This document shows, piece by piece, positions 36,239-44,394 of a DNA stretch of 64,000 bases. The notes beneath the pieces were generated by a model. It ran no database searches. It was not told where the DNA came from and saw nothing but the letters and a program-made list of their open reading frames with translations. The translations under genes and the position numbers were made by a program. The stretch comes from Haloflavibacter putidus (GTDB lineage Bacteria; Bacteroidota; Bacteroidia; Flavobacteriales; Flavobacteriaceae). The first letter of the stretch is position 1, and each line of letters opens with the position of its first letter. The stretch spans positions 16,807-80,806 of the forward strand of contig NZ_VIAR01000015.1 of NCBI RefSeq assembly GCF_006546625.1, read 5' to 3'.

Positions 36239-37435
36239 ATGAAAAGTATTATTTTAAAGCCATTTGAGCATCGGGGTAGTTTGCAAATAGGTATTTGTTT
36301 TGATTATGATGAAGTTTTAAAAGAGCATACTAAAAAAATAAAAGGGGTTCTTTGGTCACGCACGCACAAGTGTTTTTATGTTTTATTTGAACGGGATACG
36401 CAAACTAAATTATTTGAGCATTACCGGAATATGAATTGTTATATAAACTATCGACAGTTATTTGGTCTAGCCGAGTCTCTTCCGCGAAAGCGTAAAAAAA
36501 CAAAATTTTTAAAAGTAAATAAGGAAGATCTTTCTAAAAATGGGGTTGGCAGAATGCACCGTTATGTTTCTTATTTACGCGGAAAACGTTTTAGCGAAAG
36601 TACGGTGCGCACTTACTACACTTTTGCTTTAAAATTTGAGGTTTTTTGCCAGAAAGAGCCGGATGCGCTCGTGGATAAGGATGTGACCGATTTTTTGGAG
36701 CAGGTAATTACCAAGCAAAACTATTCGGTTAGCTCTCACCGGCAATGCGTTAGTGCGTTAAAGCATTATGCAGAGCTGTTTGACGTGGTTTTGGAAAAAG
36801 ATTGGGATGCTATGCGGCCGTCTAAAAGCAAGTTGTTGCCTACGGTTTTGTCTTTGCAGGAGGTTATACGCTTGTTGCAGGTGACCAAAAATTTAAAGCA
36901 TCGTTTTATTATTGCGTTGATTTATTCGTCTGGGTTGCGAATTGGCGAGTTGTTAAATTTGAAGGTGGAGGATATTGATATTGAGCGGAAAGAGGTTTTT
37001 GTGAGAAGTGGCAAAGGCCGAAAAGACCGAGTGGTTATTTTGGCTGAAAGTGTTTTGCCTTTGTTATATAATTACCTGCAAACCTACCGGCCGCGTTATT
37101 TTTTGATTGAAGGTACGGCTATGTCTACTTATAGTAGCAGCAGTGTGCGGAATTTTTTACGGAAATCTGTTAAGCGCGCCAAGATTTTGAAGCGGGTGAC
37201 ACCGCATACGCTCAGGCACTCTTTTGCGACGCATTTGTTGGAAAACGGGGTAGATTTGCGACTTATTCAGGAATTGTTGGGCCATAGCAAACCGGAAACC
37301 ACTATGATTTATACGCACGTTAGCAACAAGCAGTTAATGAACATTAAGAGTCCGTTAGATTCTGCTTTATCGAGCTTACGCCAGTCGGGTTATCCTGACA
37401 AAAAAGTGTTGTTATCCGGAGATTTTAATTTATAA
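36239..37435 (+). CDS. Tyrosine recombinase of the integron-like array (IntI-like function, Xer-type core)
   Basis: 398 residues. Order: an extra N-terminal domain (about 1-75, with a GVLWSRTHKCFYVLF strand pair) not found in IntI or Xer, a SAM-like core-binding domain (about 100-190), and the catalytic domain. Visible catalytic residues: R234 (SGLRIGE), K259 (SGKGRKDR), H323 and R326 (HTLRH), H349 (LLGHS), Y358 (TMIYTH). The C-terminal phrase TMIYTHVSNKQLMNIKSPLD recalls IntI proteins, but between the GKGRKDR motif and HTLRH there is no room for the ~35-residue insertion that marks IntI. The gene points toward the array, and the first cassette core lies 28 bp after its stop. I infer that it is the array's integrase. 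The alternative is that it is an unrelated chromosomal recombinase that happens to lie here. Confidence 0.9.
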   Translation: MKSIILKPFEHRGSLQIGICFDYDEVLKEHTKKIKGVLWSRTHKCFYVLFERDTQTKLFEHYRNMNCYINYRQLFGLAESLPRKRKKTKFLKVNKEDLSKNGVGRMHRYVSYLRGKRFSESTVRTYYTFALKFEVFCQKEPDALVDKDVTDFLEQVITKQNYSVSSHRQCVSALKHYAELFDVVLEKDWDAMRPSKSKLLPTVLSLQEVIRLLQVTKNLKHRFIIALIYSSGLRIGELLNLKVEDIDIERKEVFVRSGKGRKDRVVILAESVLPLLYNYLQTYRPRYFLIEGTAMSTYSSSSVRNFLRKSVKRAKILKRVTPHTLRHSFATHLLENGVDLRLIQELLGHSKPETTMIYTHVSNKQLMNIKSPLDSALSSLRQSGYPDKKVLLSGDFNL

Positions 37436-37470
37436 ACGAGTATATTTGAACTTATATAACGAGTTGTGTG
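37436..37470 (+). promoter_or_regulatory. Candidate attI site and cassette promoter
   Basis: Directly after the recombinase stop. The core GTTGTGTG (37463-37470) marks the start of cassette 1, because its complement CACACAAC ends that cassette. The preceding CTTATATAACGA resembles the right arm of attC19 (TTATATACGAGACC). TATATTTG at 37441-37448 fits the TAnnTTTG -7 box and could drive the first cassettes; no -33 box is clear. Confidence 0.6.
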
Positions 37471-37523
37471 TAATTTGACGCAACTAAAGTCTAATTTTAG
37501 CATCTAATTATAAAAATGGAATT

Positions 37524-37952
37524 ATGAAAAAAATGGTTTATCTCTTTGTTCTGACTTTAGGAATAATTTCTTGTAGTTCTGATGATGAAACAAAAATCAA
37601 CAATTCTGATTTAATAGGAAAATGGAATTGGTATTCGACTGACGGTGGAATTGCCTATCATATTCACGAAAATCCTGAATCAACTGGAACTGAAATTGAA
37701 TTACATCTTAACTCAAATTATTCGTTTGAGATTTTAGAAAATGGAACTGAAATTTCAAATGGAACATATGAACTATCAATGAGAGAATCAATCTATTCGA
37801 CAGAACAAGAAAGGTTTATTACATACACTGGAAACTATCAAAACCAAAATGTAGTGTTAAGCGGAATAATAAGAATTATAAGTTCTGATACATTGACAAT
37901 TTCTGACAATTACGTTGACGGAATTGGAAGCGGATTTAAAAAAAATGAATAA
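37524..37952 (+). CDS. Cassette 1: lipocalin-like lipoprotein
   Basis: 142 residues. Lipobox IISC (14-17), a Ser/Asp linker, then a beta-rich body with LIGKWNWYSTDGG, the pattern of lipocalin-like Bacteroidota lipoproteins. First gene of the array, so the best expressed if transcription starts near attI. Function unknown. Confidence 0.75.
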   Translation: MKKMVYLFVLTLGIISCSSDDETKINNSDLIGKWNWYSTDGGIAYHIHENPESTGTEIELHLNSNYSFEILENGTEISNGTYELSMRESIYSTEQERFITYTGNYQNQNVVLSGIIRIISSDTLTISDNYVDGIGSGFKKNE

Positions 37953-37959
37953 AAACTAC

Positions 37960-38090
37960 ACACAACAATGGCTATAAGTAATTGCTTGTTCTCGCCTACT
38001 TCTGAAAATCCTCTCGGATTTTCAGTTTGGTGTGTACTTGCAAAGTTAAGTGCTAACCCACGCAACTACTCATAGCCGAGACCGTTGGGT
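37960..38090 (+). repeat. attC1 (131 bp)
   Basis: Left heptamer ACACAAC, right heptamer GTTGGGT. Arms GCTATAAGTAATTGC and GCAACTACTCATAGC pair; central hairpin TGAAAATCC/GGATTTTCA. Nearly identical inside to attC28. Cassette 1 ends: GTTGTGTGTA / TACACACAAC. Confidence 0.92.
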
Positions 38091-38105
38091 AACATTAAAA
38101 AAATA

Positions 38106-39248
38106 ATGAAATACATCTTTTACTTTTTAGTAATTCTTTCTTACACAGTTTCTTTTGCGCAATCTAAAAATTATGAAACGGGTTGGCACCAATACAATCT
38201 TAAAGGCCGGGTACAAGAGCTTAGGACAGTTTATGCCTATCAAAATAATGCTCCGGAGAATAAAGCAAAGTTTTATAAAAATAAAGCGGCATTTGATGGA
38301 GCTTTAAAAGGAGGGGGATATCTTATTAAGTTTGACACTTTAGGTTTAATGATTAGTCATATGACTATTAGATTGAAAGAAAAGTATATAACAGTCTATA
38401 CTTTAGATTCCATCAATGAAGAGATAAATGATAGTATTGCTTTAACCAAAACCGTTGTTTATCAACATTTCCCTGAGGATATTGAATATAAAAATAATTT
38501 AAACTATAAAATTCCCTATAAAATTCCTTACCAAGTCTATCACCCATATTTTTTAAAATTAAATAAATATAACTATCATGCTATCTATCTAACTAAAAAA
38601 GAATATAACCATTCGATGCCAAATTCATTCAGTGATTATCGCTATACGTTTAAAAATGATGACAAAATAGAGGGCTATAAAGAGTTTTTGACTCCAGTAA
38701 AAGATTCTGTACCCCCAAAAAATCATAAACCGGTGGAGCGTACCGCTTATAGTTATAACGACCAAGGGCAAGTTACCGCTACACAACATTTTTATTGGGA
38801 AGATAGGGATGCTTGGGGCATGTTAAGTGTTTGGCTAGATGAGAGATTTTATGTAAGTTCAAGTGACCAAGTTAAACATACCTACCAGTACGATCATCAG
38901 GATCGTATCATTAGCATGACCTTATTGGTGAATAATCAAAAATTTTGGGAAGAGAGCTATACTTATCGTGAAGACGGAGATGACCTCGCCAAAAAAGAAG
39001 TATATATATGGCCGGGAGCTCCTATACAACGAAATTTTGTTAGTACTTATACTGTATTCACCTATAATGAATATGGAGATGTGGTAGAAGCCAAAGATAT
39101 GGATGCAGGTAAAAAAGTTACCGATGTACGTACCTATACTTATGAGTATGATAAATATGGTAACTGGACAATGTATTGGATGTATGCCAATGAAGAAGAA
39201 GTGCCCTATGTAAAAGGAGAACGATTAATAAAGTATTTTAATGATTAA
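38106..39248 (+). CDS. Cassette 2: secreted protein with YD-like repeats
   Basis: 380 residues from the ATG at 38106, 22 bp after the core; the TTG at 38085 lies within the core itself. Signal peptide ending SYTVSFAQ. The C-terminal half has repeats such as AYSYNDQGQVTATQHFYW, TYQYDHQDRIISMTLL, FTYNEYGDVVEA and YEYDKYGNWTMYW, which resemble RHS/YD repeats. These often bind carbohydrate or form shells around toxins, but here there is no toxin domain. One of the largest genes in the array. Confidence 0.75.
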   Translation: MKYIFYFLVILSYTVSFAQSKNYETGWHQYNLKGRVQELRTVYAYQNNAPENKAKFYKNKAAFDGALKGGGYLIKFDTLGLMISHMTIRLKEKYITVYTLDSINEEINDSIALTKTVVYQHFPEDIEYKNNLNYKIPYKIPYQVYHPYFLKLNKYNYHAIYLTKKEYNHSMPNSFSDYRYTFKNDDKIEGYKEFLTPVKDSVPPKNHKPVERTAYSYNDQGQVTATQHFYWEDRDAWGMLSVWLDERFYVSSSDQVKHTYQYDHQDRIISMTLLVNNQKFWEESYTYREDGDDLAKKEVYIWPGAPIQRNFVSTYTVFTYNEYGDVVEAKDMDAGKKVTDVRTYTYEYDKYGNWTMYWMYANEEEVPYVKGERLIKYFND

Positions 39249-39258
39249 TAAAAACGTT

Positions 39259-39390
39259 ACCCAACAACATATAACAACAATTGCGGCTTTGTGTCCTGCG
39301 GACACAACCGCGCAAGCATAAAAGTCGGGAATTTTAGCTATCTTAGTTTCCAAACAATCCGCAACTGATTGTTATACAAGACAGTTAGCG
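39259..39390 (+). repeat. attC2 (132 bp)
   Basis: Heptamers ACCCAAC and GTTAGCG. Interior shared with attC12, 13 and 15 (AACAACAATTGCGGCTTTG...). Hairpin GTGTCCTGCGGACAC. Cassette 2 ends: GTTGGGTAAC / GTTACCCAAC. Confidence 0.92.
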
Positions 39391-39427
39391 GTCAGGTAAG
39401 AAAACCGAAAGACACCAAAAGACAAGA

Positions 39428-39997
39428 ATGAAAGAAGTAATAATCTTAACCATATTAACAGGACTTGTTTTCTTGACTTTCCTCGTGACTATCATTTTAG
39501 GATTCACAAAGAAGAATAAGAAATTAAAATTGACTTCTTTGTTTGTGTTCTTCGCTTTTATCGTTTGTGTGGGTTGGACAGGTTATAAAATTGTCAATAA
39601 GACCTATAACAAAGTTGCTGACACGTTTAAAATGAGAACGGGTGACGAGATATATGATGCACTATTCGACAAAAGAAAAACAGATTGTGTTGAAATTTTG
39701 AACTATCAAGACCAAGTTGTTCCTAAGATAGACTATGCTATTTGGCTTCATTTTAAAACTTGCCCAAAGGAACTTGAACGGATTTTATCAAAGCACGATT
39801 TTAATAATGAGAAACTTTCGACTGATAATTGGAACGGAAAAATTCCACTCGGAGAAACTTTAGATTGGTTTAACCCAACGACTTTAGGCGACACAATATT
39901 GGTTTATGAATTCTCGACAGATGACAGTAGGAATATCCAAACTATTTGGACAAATCTTGATAGTACCGAAGTATTTGTAAGAGACATACTTGACTAA
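39428..39997 (+). CDS. Cassette 3: membrane-anchored protein of unknown function
   Basis: 189 residues. Two N-terminal membrane helices (about 4-27 and 36-54) and a soluble domain (60-189) with two cysteines. The domain ends in acidic strands (YEFSTDDSRNIQTIW). No family recognised. ATG 44 bp after the core. Confidence 0.65.
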   Translation: MKEVIILTILTGLVFLTFLVTIILGFTKKNKKLKLTSLFVFFAFIVCVGWTGYKIVNKTYNKVADTFKMRTGDEIYDALFDKRKTDCVEILNYQDQVVPKIDYAIWLHFKTCPKELERILSKHDFNNEKLSTDNWNGKIPLGETLDWFNPTTLGDTILVYEFSTDDSRNIQTIWTNLDSTEVFVRDILD

Positions 39998-40015
39998 AAA
40001 AAATAAAACCCGAAC

Positions 40016-40146
40016 CGCTAACAATGTATATAAAAAATAGGCGAAACAGTAATAAAATCAAAGCTTTTGGCTCGTTTCAAAATTTGTGCTTAATCGAAAG
40101 TTTAGTGCTTCGAAATCGCCTACTTTTCATATACTAAACGTTGGCA
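40016..40146 (+). repeat. attC3 (131 bp)
   Basis: Heptamers CGCTAAC and GTTGGCA. Interior closely like attC30 (GTATATAAAAAATAGGCG ... CGCCTACTTTTCATATAC). Cassette 3 ends: GTTAGCGGT / ACCGCTAAC. Confidence 0.9.
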
Positions 40147-40184
40147 GTAATTAAAAAACGAAATCAAAAAAAAATATAGAAAAT

Positions 40185-40769
40185 ATGAGTAAATTAATAG
40201 TTACAACATTTTTACTTTTTTTATCAATTGTTGTGAATTCTCAGAATGTTGAAAATTATCTTGAAGCGGATAAGACAATTAAGTTCGACAATCAGAATTA
40301 TAATTTAGTGTGGAGTTCTCACCCGAATGAAGTTTATTATAAACAGGAATATTTAACAAAAGAACAAACTCTTGAGAAATTCAAATCAATGGTAACAATT
40401 GACTTCTTAAAAGGAGAGTTTAAAGTAAAAGATTTAGTAAATCAAAAAATACAAGAACTTGAAAATGCGAAAAAATCTAATCCAATAATAAATTATACAG
40501 TTTTAGAAAAAGACGGAGAAACAATAATTGATTTCTTAATGAGCGTAAGTTCAAAAGACGGAAAAAAATTGTTAGTTGTTGAGAGAAATATTTATAGATA
40601 TACAAATATAGAAACTGAAAAAACGAAAGGGGTATTGCTTTTCTCTGTAAGTGAAAGGGCTTACGAAAATGAAATAGGAGAATTTTTTGAAAACCTTAAA
40701 AAAAATAAAAATAGTCTAATAATAAAAGTTGGAAACTTTGAAATTCCAAAAATAAATCCGGAGAAATAA
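40185..40769 (+). CDS. Cassette 4: secreted protein of unknown function
   Basis: 194 residues. Signal peptide MSKLIVTTFLLFLSIVVNSQ; the remainder alternates strands and charged helices (TKEQTLEKFKSMVTIDF, IQELENAKKSN). No cysteines or known motif. Probably periplasmic. ATG 45 bp after the core. Confidence 0.65.
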   Translation: MSKLIVTTFLLFLSIVVNSQNVENYLEADKTIKFDNQNYNLVWSSHPNEVYYKQEYLTKEQTLEKFKSMVTIDFLKGEFKVKDLVNQKIQELENAKKSNPIINYTVLEKDGETIIDFLMSVSSKDGKKLLVVERNIYRYTNIETEKTKGVLLFSVSERAYENEIGEFFENLKKNKNSLIIKVGNFEIPKINPEK

Positions 40770-40776
40770 AAACTAC

Positions 40777-40909
40777 TGCCAACACCGGCTATAGTTCATT
40801 GCTTCTGACTTTCCTCTCGGAAAGTCCTTGCAAATTTGCTATCTTCGGTTTACGGCGGAAAATCCTCGCGGATTTTCACGCAACGAAACCATAGCCAAAC
40901 ACGTTGTGA
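40777..40909 (+). repeat. attC4 (133 bp)
   Basis: Heptamers TGCCAAC and GTTGTGA. Two internal hairpins (ACTTTCCTCTCGGAAAGT and GAAAATCCTCGCGGATTTTC). Interior differs from attC18 at only three positions. Cassette 4 ends: GTTGGCAGTA / TACTGCCAAC. Confidence 0.92.
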
Positions 40910-40930
40910 GCAATGCGAAAAAAAAATCGA

Positions 40931-41785
40931 ATGAGAATAAAAATCGGAATAATACTGTTTGGAATTTTGGGAGTTTTTTTAACTTCTTGCGATTCAAAAA
41001 AAGCACCTAATCTCTCGCAATCTGAATTTTTTACTGATTCAATTTATAGTAAACATTTAAAAGAATATCGAAAACACAATGTTTATTTACCAAAAGGATT
41101 TGAAAAAGTAAAAAAATATCCGATTTTATATGCAACTGACGGTAGTAATAAAATTGAGAACAGTTTTATCAAAAAATCTTTAGACTCTTTGATTGAAAAT
41201 AAGATTATTGAACCTATAATTTATGTTGGGAGTCATTCTAATGGTAAAATAGCTGATAGCACTTCAACAAAAACTGGTAATGGAAAGAAAGTTTATTTAC
41301 AATATCGAAATTATGAATATGTGAATCATCCATTTATTGAATCTATAAATCCGAAATTAGCTAATAGGTTTAAAGAACATATGCAATATTTTAAAGAAGA
41401 GCTAATTACATCAGTTGAACAAAAATTTGACCAAAATGTTACCAAAGGCAGTAGATATTTCTATGGCGTTTCTAATGGTGCAGGTTTTGGATTAAGTATG
41501 TTAAATAATCACCCGAATATTATTGGAACATATTTTTGTTTTTCAACATTTGGCGGAGATATTCAAACCAATGTTTGGAAACCCAATGTGGATTACCCTA
41601 AACTATTTTTAGAATATGGAAGTGACGAACCTTTCTTTCTTAAGGAAGATGCTAATTTTTTAAAAACAAAATTTAATGAGCTAAATTTAGTTGCGGAAAT
41701 TAATGAATTTAATGGTGGACACGATTATAAAATTTGGAATGAGAAATTTATTGAAATAATAAGCAAGGAATTAGCAGTTGAATAA
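40931..41785 (+). CDS. Cassette 5: lipoprotein esterase of the alpha/beta-hydrolase fold
   Basis: 284 residues from the ATG at 40931 (a second ATG at 40913 adds six codons). Lipobox LTSC, then an esterase-D/enterochelin-esterase-like domain: strand KYPILYATDGS, nucleophile elbow GVSNGAGFG (Ser), acid in FLEYGSDEP and His in NGGHDYKIW. It probably hydrolyses an ester at the cell surface; the substrate is unknown. Confidence 0.8.
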   Translation: MRIKIGIILFGILGVFLTSCDSKKAPNLSQSEFFTDSIYSKHLKEYRKHNVYLPKGFEKVKKYPILYATDGSNKIENSFIKKSLDSLIENKIIEPIIYVGSHSNGKIADSTSTKTGNGKKVYLQYRNYEYVNHPFIESINPKLANRFKEHMQYFKEELITSVEQKFDQNVTKGSRYFYGVSNGAGFGLSMLNNHPNIIGTYFCFSTFGGDIQTNVWKPNVDYPKLFLEYGSDEPFFLKEDANFLKTKFNELNLVAEINEFNGGHDYKIWNEKFIEIISKELAVE

Positions 41786-41793
41786 AGCACTGC

Positions 41794-41992
41794 TCACAAC
41801 AACGTATATAACTCATAGCTAATAAGTTGCTTAAACGAAGTTAAGGCATATTTGGAAAGTCGCCAAATTTTTAAATTTGACAACTTCCCAAAAAAATAAA
41901 ATAAGTAGTAAAATTTAAAAATCTGGCTTGTGCTTAATCCGAAAATAATTTTCTATTTTGTACGCTACGAGCCATATACAAGAACGTTGGCA
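41794..41992 (+). repeat. attC5 (199 bp, long class)
   Basis: Heptamers TCACAAC and GTTGGCA. Shares its interior with attC10 and attC11. The outer arms GTATATAACTCATAGC and GCTACGAGCCATATAC pair; the middle repeats AAATTTTTAAATTTG-like phrases. Cassette 5 ends: GTTGTGAGCA / TGCTCACAAC. Confidence 0.9.
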
Positions 41993-42040
41993 GTAATACA
42001 AGAAAATCGTTTTTCAAATAAACATTTAGTAAAAAAATTG

Positions 42041-42048
42041 TATTTTTG
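42041..42048 (+). promoter_or_regulatory. Promoter -7 box inside cassette 6
   Basis: TATTTTTG fits TAnnTTTG, 17 bp before the antitoxin ATG and inside a 79-bp leader, much longer than in non-toxin cassettes. Confidence 0.5.
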
Positions 42049-42064
42049 ATTAAATACACGAATT

Positions 42065-42301
42065 ATGGATTTACAAACTCGAAAACTCAATTTAATAACT
42101 TATCTAGCCCAAATTAAGGACGAGATATTATTTGACAAATTGGAAAATTATATCCTAAAAAGAGAGATTGAACACAATCCTGAATTAAAACCATTTACTG
42201 TCGAGGAATTAATTAATCGAATTGAAAAATCTGAATTGGATTTCAAAAATGGGAATGTAAAAAGTCAAGAAGATTTAGAGAGAATATCAGCAAATTGGTA
42301 A
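42065..42301 (+). CDS. Cassette 6: antitoxin
   Basis: 78 residues: helix-rich N-terminus (LQTRKLNLITYLAQIKDEIL) and acidic C-terminal segment ending ERISANW. It precedes a RelE/ParE toxin by 2 bp and has its own promoter box. A second copy with four residue changes or fewer is in cassette 23. Presumably represses its operon and binds the toxin. Confidence 0.85.
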   Translation: MDLQTRKLNLITYLAQIKDEILFDKLENYILKREIEHNPELKPFTVEELINRIEKSELDFKNGNVKSQEDLERISANW

Positions 42302-42303
42302 CA

Positions 42304-42618
42304 ATGAAAATAGTTTGGACTGATTTTGCTATCAGAAATTTAAAAGACATTTTTGATTATTATTCTATTGAAGTAAATAAAAAACTTGCTCATAAAATCA
42401 GAAAACAAATACTTAAATCCTCTAAACAATTAATAAAAAACCCGAATTCTGGTCCAGTAGAACCTAATTTGACAATTCTAAATAAAAATCACCGATACTT
42501 AATAAGCGGACATTATAAACTTATTTACAGAATTGTAGATAATGAAATTATAATTAATGATGTCTTTGACACACGACAAAACCCGACTAAAATGAATGAT
42601 GAAAATCGGATTGAATAA
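42304..42618 (+). CDS. Cassette 6: RelE/ParE-family toxin
   Basis: 104 residues from the ATG at 42304; a TTG at 42295 inside the antitoxin is less likely. RelE/ParE fold: KIVWTDFAIRNLKDIFDYY, helix KIRKQILKSSKQLIKNP, and end strands RYLISGHYKLIYRIV and DVFDTRQNP. Intact here, frameshifted in cassette 23. Such modules may hold the array together, since cells that lose the cassette would be poisoned. Confidence 0.87.
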   Translation: MKIVWTDFAIRNLKDIFDYYSIEVNKKLAHKIRKQILKSSKQLIKNPNSGPVEPNLTILNKNHRYLISGHYKLIYRIVDNEIIINDVFDTRQNPTKMNDENRIE

Positions 42619-42629
42619 TAAAGTACTAC

Positions 42630-42760
42630 TGCCAACAACGTGTATAATTAATGGCTAGTCCTCGCCTACTTACGAAAATCCTCGCGGATTTTCTATTCGG
42701 TTTTTATTTGCTAAATTAGGTGTTTAAACACGCCACTAATCATACACAAAACCGTTGCCA
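42630..42760 (+). repeat. attC6 (131 bp)
   Basis: Heptamers TGCCAAC and GTTGCCA. Hairpin GAAAATCCTCGCGGATTTTC. Same family as attC7, related to 16, 26 and 31; unlike attC23 although the cassette genes match. Cassette 6 ends: GTTGGCAGTA / TACTGCCAAC. Confidence 0.92.
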
Positions 42761-42771
42761 CCAATTTGAAA

Positions 42772-43620
42772 ATGAACTGGAAAAAATACGAAAAAGAAAT
42801 ATTTCAAATTTTCAGAAATGAATACCCAGATGCCGAAATAACTTTCGATGCAAAAATCGTTGGTAGATATTCTAAAAGAAGTCGACAGATTGATATTCTG
42901 ATTGAACAATACGTTGCTGGAAATAAATTAAGAATTGCGATTGACGCAAAATTTTTCAACAAGAAAATAGATGTAAAAACGGTTGAGAATTACATTTCAA
43001 TGCTAAATGACATTGAAGCACATAAAGGTCTTTTAATAACAAATGTTGGATATTCTCAAACTGCAATAAATCGAGCATATTATGACCCAACTGACATTGA
43101 ACTTGATATATTAAATTTCGACCAATTAAAAGAATTCCAATCGGAATATGCTTTGCCTTTCGCTGGAAATAATGCAGTAGATTTATTTGCACCATTTGGT
43201 TGGATTATTGATGCTCGAACTTCCCCAAATTGGTTAGCGACACTTTATCAACGTGGAACTGAATTTAATGTGGAAATGGACGAATGGATGTATGTAAATT
43301 TTTGGGATAGGACAAAAAACAATGATAATGTAGAAGACCTGCTCAAAATCCAAAAACAAGGATTTAAGCAAGGGAATTACGAAGTTGAAATTGAATATTT
43401 AAACACAATAAAAAGAAATGACTCTAAAATTGTCTTGAGGAAAGTTAAATATAAAAAACACCTAATTCCTGAATATACTGGATTTGTGGAATTTAAAGAT
43501 TTTATTTTTTACATAGTAATGTTTTCACCACTTGAATTATCGAAAAAGAATATTAGAAAAATGGAAAATATTTTAATGACAATCATTCCTCGGAAAATTG
43601 AAATTAAATTATCTGAATAA
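42772..43620 (+). CDS. Cassette 7: Mrr-like PD-(D/E)XK endonuclease
   Basis: 282 residues from the ATG at 42772. The N-terminal ~110 residues carry a nuclease core: D41 in RQIDILIEQ and D58-A-K60 in RIAIDAKFF, followed by a glutamine-free helix and LLITNVGYSQTA, the pattern of Mrr/restriction-like enzymes. The C-terminal ~170 residues are unfamiliar. There is no methyltransferase in the array. It could be a modification-dependent restriction enzyme or another defence nuclease. Confidence 0.75.
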   Translation: MNWKKYEKEIFQIFRNEYPDAEITFDAKIVGRYSKRSRQIDILIEQYVAGNKLRIAIDAKFFNKKIDVKTVENYISMLNDIEAHKGLLITNVGYSQTAINRAYYDPTDIELDILNFDQLKEFQSEYALPFAGNNAVDLFAPFGWIIDARTSPNWLATLYQRGTEFNVEMDEWMYVNFWDRTKNNDNVEDLLKIQKQGFKQGNYEVEIEYLNTIKRNDSKIVLRKVKYKKHLIPEYTGFVEFKDFIFYIVMFSPLELSKKNIRKMENILMTIIPRKIEIKLSE

Positions 43621-43628
43621 AAAACTGG

Positions 43629-43760
43629 TGGCAACACCGTATATAATTTATTGCTTGGTACTAGCCTACTTACGAAAATCATCTCGGATTTTCTATTCGG
43701 TTTTTATTTGCTAAATTAGGTGCTTAACCACGCAACAAACCATATACAAACACGTTGCAC
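43629..43760 (+). repeat. attC7 (132 bp)
   Basis: Heptamers TGGCAAC and GTTGCAC. Family of attC6. Cassette 7 ends: GTTGCCACCA / TGGTGGCAAC. Confidence 0.92.
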
Positions 43761-44246
43761 ACAAACACTCCGAAAAAACTCGGGTCGGATAAATGACAGT
43801 TGAGAATCTGAATTTACCAAGCATTACCTGAAACGAATTGAAAGCTATTTTTAAAAGTCGAAATTAACGCTTCTAACGAAAATTGGTTTTTAAATCTGAA
43901 TTAACGAAACAGAATCTTAAAATAAGACTTTAGATAAATGTTGAGCATTGAGCAGCTATCTGAATTTAAAAAATAAAGCGGAAAATCTTAGCAACGAATA
44001 AATTACATAATTGGATTTTAATCGATATTTAGGAACATATTTGACAACTGACAATTATTTAGCAAAACATAAAATAACCGAATAAAAATCAGCACAGCGG
44101 AATTTTAGCACGTTCGAAAACAGAATTTGAAAATCTAGATTTATATAGCAAAACTTCTGCCCTACTCGACGGAATTCAAAAGCTCTGAGAAAAAAATTTT
44201 GATACGTAAAAAGTGCTTCGTACCAAGCAGAACGTGTCGTGTCAGT
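43755..44246 (+). other. Cassette 8: no credible gene
   Basis: About 490 bp between core and attC8 with no + strand gene. A 66-codon minus-strand frame is not kept in the diverged copy, cassette 25 (57760-58192), so I reject it. The two copies share long stretches (ACTCCGAAAAAACTCGGGTC onward). It may be a decayed gene or a non-coding RNA. Confidence 0.7.
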
Positions 44247-44380
44247 GTGCAACAACGGCTATAATGCATTGCGGTTTGGAATTTTCTATTGAAAATTCCA
44301 GTTAAAAGTGTATTTTCGTTTATCAGCGGAATAATTCTGCGAATGATTCCGCAACGACATCATAGCCAAGACCGTTGGCA
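44247..44380 (+). repeat. attC8 (134 bp)
   Basis: Heptamers GTGCAAC and GTTGGCA. Arms GGCTATAATGCATTGCGG and CCGCAACGACATCATAGCC; close copy of attC25. Cassette 8 ends: GTTGCACAC / GTGTGCAAC. Confidence 0.92.
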
Positions 44381-44394
44381 TAAATTTGAAAAAA

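Noticed and set aside
44055..44255. 66-codon minus-strand gene in cassette 8
   Set aside because: The frame is interrupted in the copy, cassette 25, and it runs into the attC.
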